Part shown: positions 61,045 to 64,000 of the stretch, piece by piece
How positions within the stretch are numbered: the first letter of the stretch is position 1
How the letters are laid out: each line of letters begins with the position of its first letter
NCBI RefSeq assembly: GCF_027887165.1
Contig: NC_077228.1
Coordinates: forward strand, 212,015,635-212,079,634
DNA from: Monodelphis domestica
Lineage: Eukaryota > Chordata > Mammalia > Didelphimorphia > Didelphidae
Reading direction: 5' to 3'
Length of the DNA stretch: 64,000 nt
Position numbers and translations under genes: made by a program
The notes under the pieces: model-generated
What the model was told of the DNA's origin: nothing
Seen by the model: the letters and a program-made list of their open reading frames with translations, nothing else
Databases searched by the model: none

Positions 61045-61700
61045 TTGTTTATTTTTAATTTTTAAAATTTTCAATTACATGTAAACAAAAATCTTTAACA
61101 TTCGGGTTTTAAAAAATATTTTCTTTATTTCACTTTTGAATCAATATCACGTTTTGGTTCCAAGGCAGAAGAGCAGTAAGGGATAGGCAATGGGAGTTAA
61201 GTGACTTGCCCAGGGTCACACAGATAGGAAGTGTCTGAGGCCAGATTTGAACCTACAAGCTCCCATCTCTAGGCCTGGCTCTCAATCCACTGAGCCACCC
61301 AACTACCCCCTATTTTATTTTTTTTTAATATTTTTCCATAGTTACGTGATTCATGTTCTTTCCATCCCCTTTCTTCCCCCCTCCCAGAGCCAACAAGCAA
61401 TTCCACTGGGTTAGACATTAACATTGGGGTTTTTTTTAGTTTTTTAGCTCCAAATTTTCCCCTTCCTTCTCTCCCCTCCACTCCTTGAGAAGACAAGTTG
61501 ATATAGATTATACATGTGCAGTCATGCAAAACATTTCCACATTAGCCATTTTGCAAAATAAAACGCAGACCAAACCCACCCCCTCAACCCAAGAATAATA
61601 AAGTTTAAAAAGGAATGCTTCCATCTGTTTGCAGATCCATCAGTTTCTTTCTCTGGAGGTGGAGAGCATCTTTCTAAAAAACACTTAAGGTTGGTTATTT
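61045..61700 (-). mobile_element. Nested L1 3' ends with a reverse SINE
   Basis: L1 3' text in reverse (tcaattacatgtaaacaaa ... gagaagacaagttgatatag ... tccatcagtttctttctctg), interrupted by a reverse SINE at about 61110-61310 and by another L1 3' scrap (tccatagttacgtgattcat, caattccactgggttagac) at about 61320-61430. Confidence 0.7.
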
Positions 61701-61949
61701 AAAAGATGATCAGCTGATAATCTTTGGGAGAAGCTTATCTTTGGAGGCTTGAGCCAATAACATTAGGGAATCACACCCAACCTCCCCCTGGGTATCTCTA
61801 GATCCCCAAGTGGGATTAGAGCCAGCCAAGCTCTGAGAATTTAACTGCTTAGTGGAAGAGCAGGGATACCCCAACTGGCTATGAATACAATGATCAACCT
61901 TCAGAGGAATGATGAGGAAATATGTCACCTACCTCGTCATAGATTTCTT

Positions 61950-62120
61950 TTTTTTTTTAAACCCTTACCTTCTACCTTAGAATCAATACTAAGTAAATTT
62001 AAGGCAGAAGAATGGCAACGGGGATCAAACCCAGGGTCACACAACTAGGAAGTATCTGAAACCAAATTTGAACCCAGGACCTTCCATCTGTAGGCCTGAC
62101 TACCTGGCTGCCTCTCTCAC
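61950..62120 (-). repeat. Marsupial tRNA-derived SINE, reverse, partial
   Basis: 'cttctaccttagaatcaata' and 'cccagggtcacacaactagg', with an internal gap. Confidence 0.85.
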
Positions 62121-62737
62121 AGATTTCTATGGACACACAATGCAGAAAGATACAGATGTTTTTTAACAGGTCTGCTGTGTAGATTTATTTTGTTGGGGTT
62201 AGCAATAATGATGCCTCACAAAAGAGACATTGAAAAAAAAATTTTTTAATGCACAGGAGAGAAGAAAAAAGATCAAAAGGAAACAGACAAGAAGGATAGA
62301 TTTGAAAGTACTGTGTATATTTGTTATATACTTGACTTGGTTTTAATTTACTTTTTTTCAAATAACAAGCATTTATTTTCTCTCCTTCCTACCTTCTCCC
62401 ACCAACTGAAGAAAAATAAAACTCATTTAGCAAATATACATTGTTATATTCATCAAGCAAAACAAATTTACATACTGGCTCTATCCAAAAATATGTCACA
62501 TTAATTATATATATTTTTTTAAGGCAAGTCGTATGAAATGGAGATTTATGGCTTTGTACAGAATTCCCTTTTTGTATTCCTTTGTGTATATGAAAATGTT
62601 CTTTTTTGTGTGTTCAGGTTGAGGATTTTTTAAAAAGAAAAAAGTTAAAAAGACAAAGTCTCTGTTCATTGGAACATTTATTCAAATGAACAGAGAATGG
62701 AAGGTTAAGAAGGAAATGCAAACAAGCAGGACAGCTT
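62121..62737. other. AT-rich intergenic DNA, possible old L1 3' UTR
   Basis: 'aacaagcatttattttctct' at about 62365 recalls a reverse L1 3' UTR. Nothing firmer is seen. Confidence 0.3.
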
Positions 62738-62753
62738 GAAAAGAACATGTTGG

Positions 62754-63354
62754 TAGCTGTGCTCTTTGTGGTAGCCAAAAATTGGAAAATGAGGGGATGC
62801 CCTTTAATTGGGGAATGGCTGAACAAATTGTGGTATATGTTGGTGATAATACTATTGCGCTCAAAGGAATAATAAAGTGGAGGAATTCCATGGAGACTGG
62901 AACAATCTCTAGGATTAATGCAGAGTGAGAAGAACAGAACCAGGAGAACATTGTACACAGAGACTGATACACTGTGGTACAATCGAATGTAATGGACTCC
63001 TCCATTAGTGGCAATGCAGTGATCCTGAATAATCCTGATGGATCTACCAGAAAGAACACTATGCACATTCAGAGGAAAAACTGTGGGAGTAGAAACACCG
63101 AAGAAAAACAACTGCTTGAATACATGGGTCGAGGGGAAATGGCTGGGGGTGTAGATTCTAAATGAACATCCTAATGCAAACACCAACAACATGGAAATAG
63201 ATTTTGATCAAGGACACATGTAATACCCAGTGGAATTGTGTGTCAGCTATGGGAAGGTAGGAGGGGAAGGGAAGGGAGGGAAATAATGTGATTCTTATAA
63301 CCAAGGAATAATGTTCTAAATTGACTAAATAAATTAATTTAAATTTTCAAAAAA
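62754..63354 (+). mobile_element. 5'-truncated L1 3' end with perfect target duplication
   Basis: Flanked by GAAAAGAACATGTTGG (62738-62753 and 63355-63370). The body holds the L1 3' landmarks (ggggaatggctgaacaaatt, gagactggaacaatctctag, ttgatcaaggacacatgtaa), ending 'aaattttcaaaaaa'. Confidence 0.93.
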
Positions 63355-63370
63355 GAAAAGAACATGTTGG

Positions 63371-64000
63371 ATTTATTACATACTTTTTTAAAAAGTAAGC
63401 TTACATAATAGGGATTCATAGTTTCACATATAATCTTTTTTGTTCTCTTTTGCCTAGGGACATTTTCTTTGGGGATGGGTAGTGTTGGTTAATTTTTTTT
63501 TATTTTAAAGAGAAAAAATCATTCCCATTGTATGTGATTGTTCACTTTAGGCTTTCAATTTACTCTGGAACACATGTCACTTGACCTCACAAAAGAAATG
63601 CCCATGTGTTGGTGTGGAGAGTGAGATTTTCCAGAATTAATATATAAAGATATGAATTTCTTCTCACTTGTTTTGTCGTTTCATCTGGAAGCTAACCGTC
63701 TCCTGAATGGTTTAGGTCCTACTAAAGCAGACACAAGGCTAGCTGACACTTATCATTTTTCCAGCATATTAGGATCTACTGGAGCTTGTGCTTTCCTGGC
63801 ATAGCTTTGGAGAATCCTGGAGGACTTTAATGGAAAAATACTGATATTTACAAAGAATTCTCAATAAAATTTATTCCAATTCCCCACCCTCCTCCTTTGT
63901 TCCCCCTACACACCCAGAATGTTGCACCACAGGGAGCTCCCTGATTTGCTAAATCCCCATCACCTTTCTCCTTGGTGGTACTTCAGTAATCCAGGTTATC
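63371..64000. other. Right edge, unassigned
   Basis: No exon or repeat family recognised, although AATAAA occurs near 63863. Confidence 0.35.

Overview
The window is mammalian nuclear DNA, most likely from a marsupial. Two things point that way. Three genes can be read exon by exon in the order FBF1 - MRPL38 - TRIM65, all on the + strand, which is the order and relative orientation remembered for human 17q25.1. The spaces between them are full of marsupial-type repeats: a tRNA-derived SINE with a 'ggtggctcagtgga' head, a second SINE type, marsupial L1 ends, old MIR/L2 pieces and many LTRs. The exact species cannot be told from the sequence alone. The presence of SPIN/URR1-like and other hAT elements would suit an opossum.

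Layout. 1-5.6 kb: the last ten coding exons and 3' UTR of FBF1 (centriole distal appendage protein). 5.6-16.6 kb: intergenic, with MIR, L1, L2 and two solo LTRs. 16.6-23.7 kb: complete MRPL38 (mitoribosome large-subunit protein mL38, nine exons, 379 residues) with a CpG-rich promoter. 23.7-39.0 kb: repeat-dominated intergenic DNA holding several LTRs, a 5' L1 fragment and a decayed class I endogenous retrovirus on the - strand (about 31.3-37.8 kb). 39.0-48.2 kb: complete TRIM65 (RING - B-box - coiled coil - PRY/SPRY, six exons, 530 residues). 48.2-64 kb: SINEs, hAT elements, LTRs, a very long GAAA tract and an L1 3' end. I found no exon of TRIM47, the expected next gene.

The three genes are independent housekeeping/regulatory genes (cilium base, mitochondrial translation, ubiquitin ligation); nothing suggests that they act together. 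The most unusual structure is at 19846-20682, inside MRPL38 intron 2: an LTR whose two outer ends are near-identical inverted arms of about 165 bp, joined to a 63-bp copy of tRNA-Arg(CCT) that keeps the post-transcriptional CCA. Other items worth checking are an L1 5' fragment with target-site duplications but no poly(A), a conserved non-coding block in the env position of two related retroviral copies, and a GC-AG intron in FBF1.

Exon boundaries come from reading frame, splice signals and remembered human protein sequences. Repeat family names are from memory and were not checked against a library.
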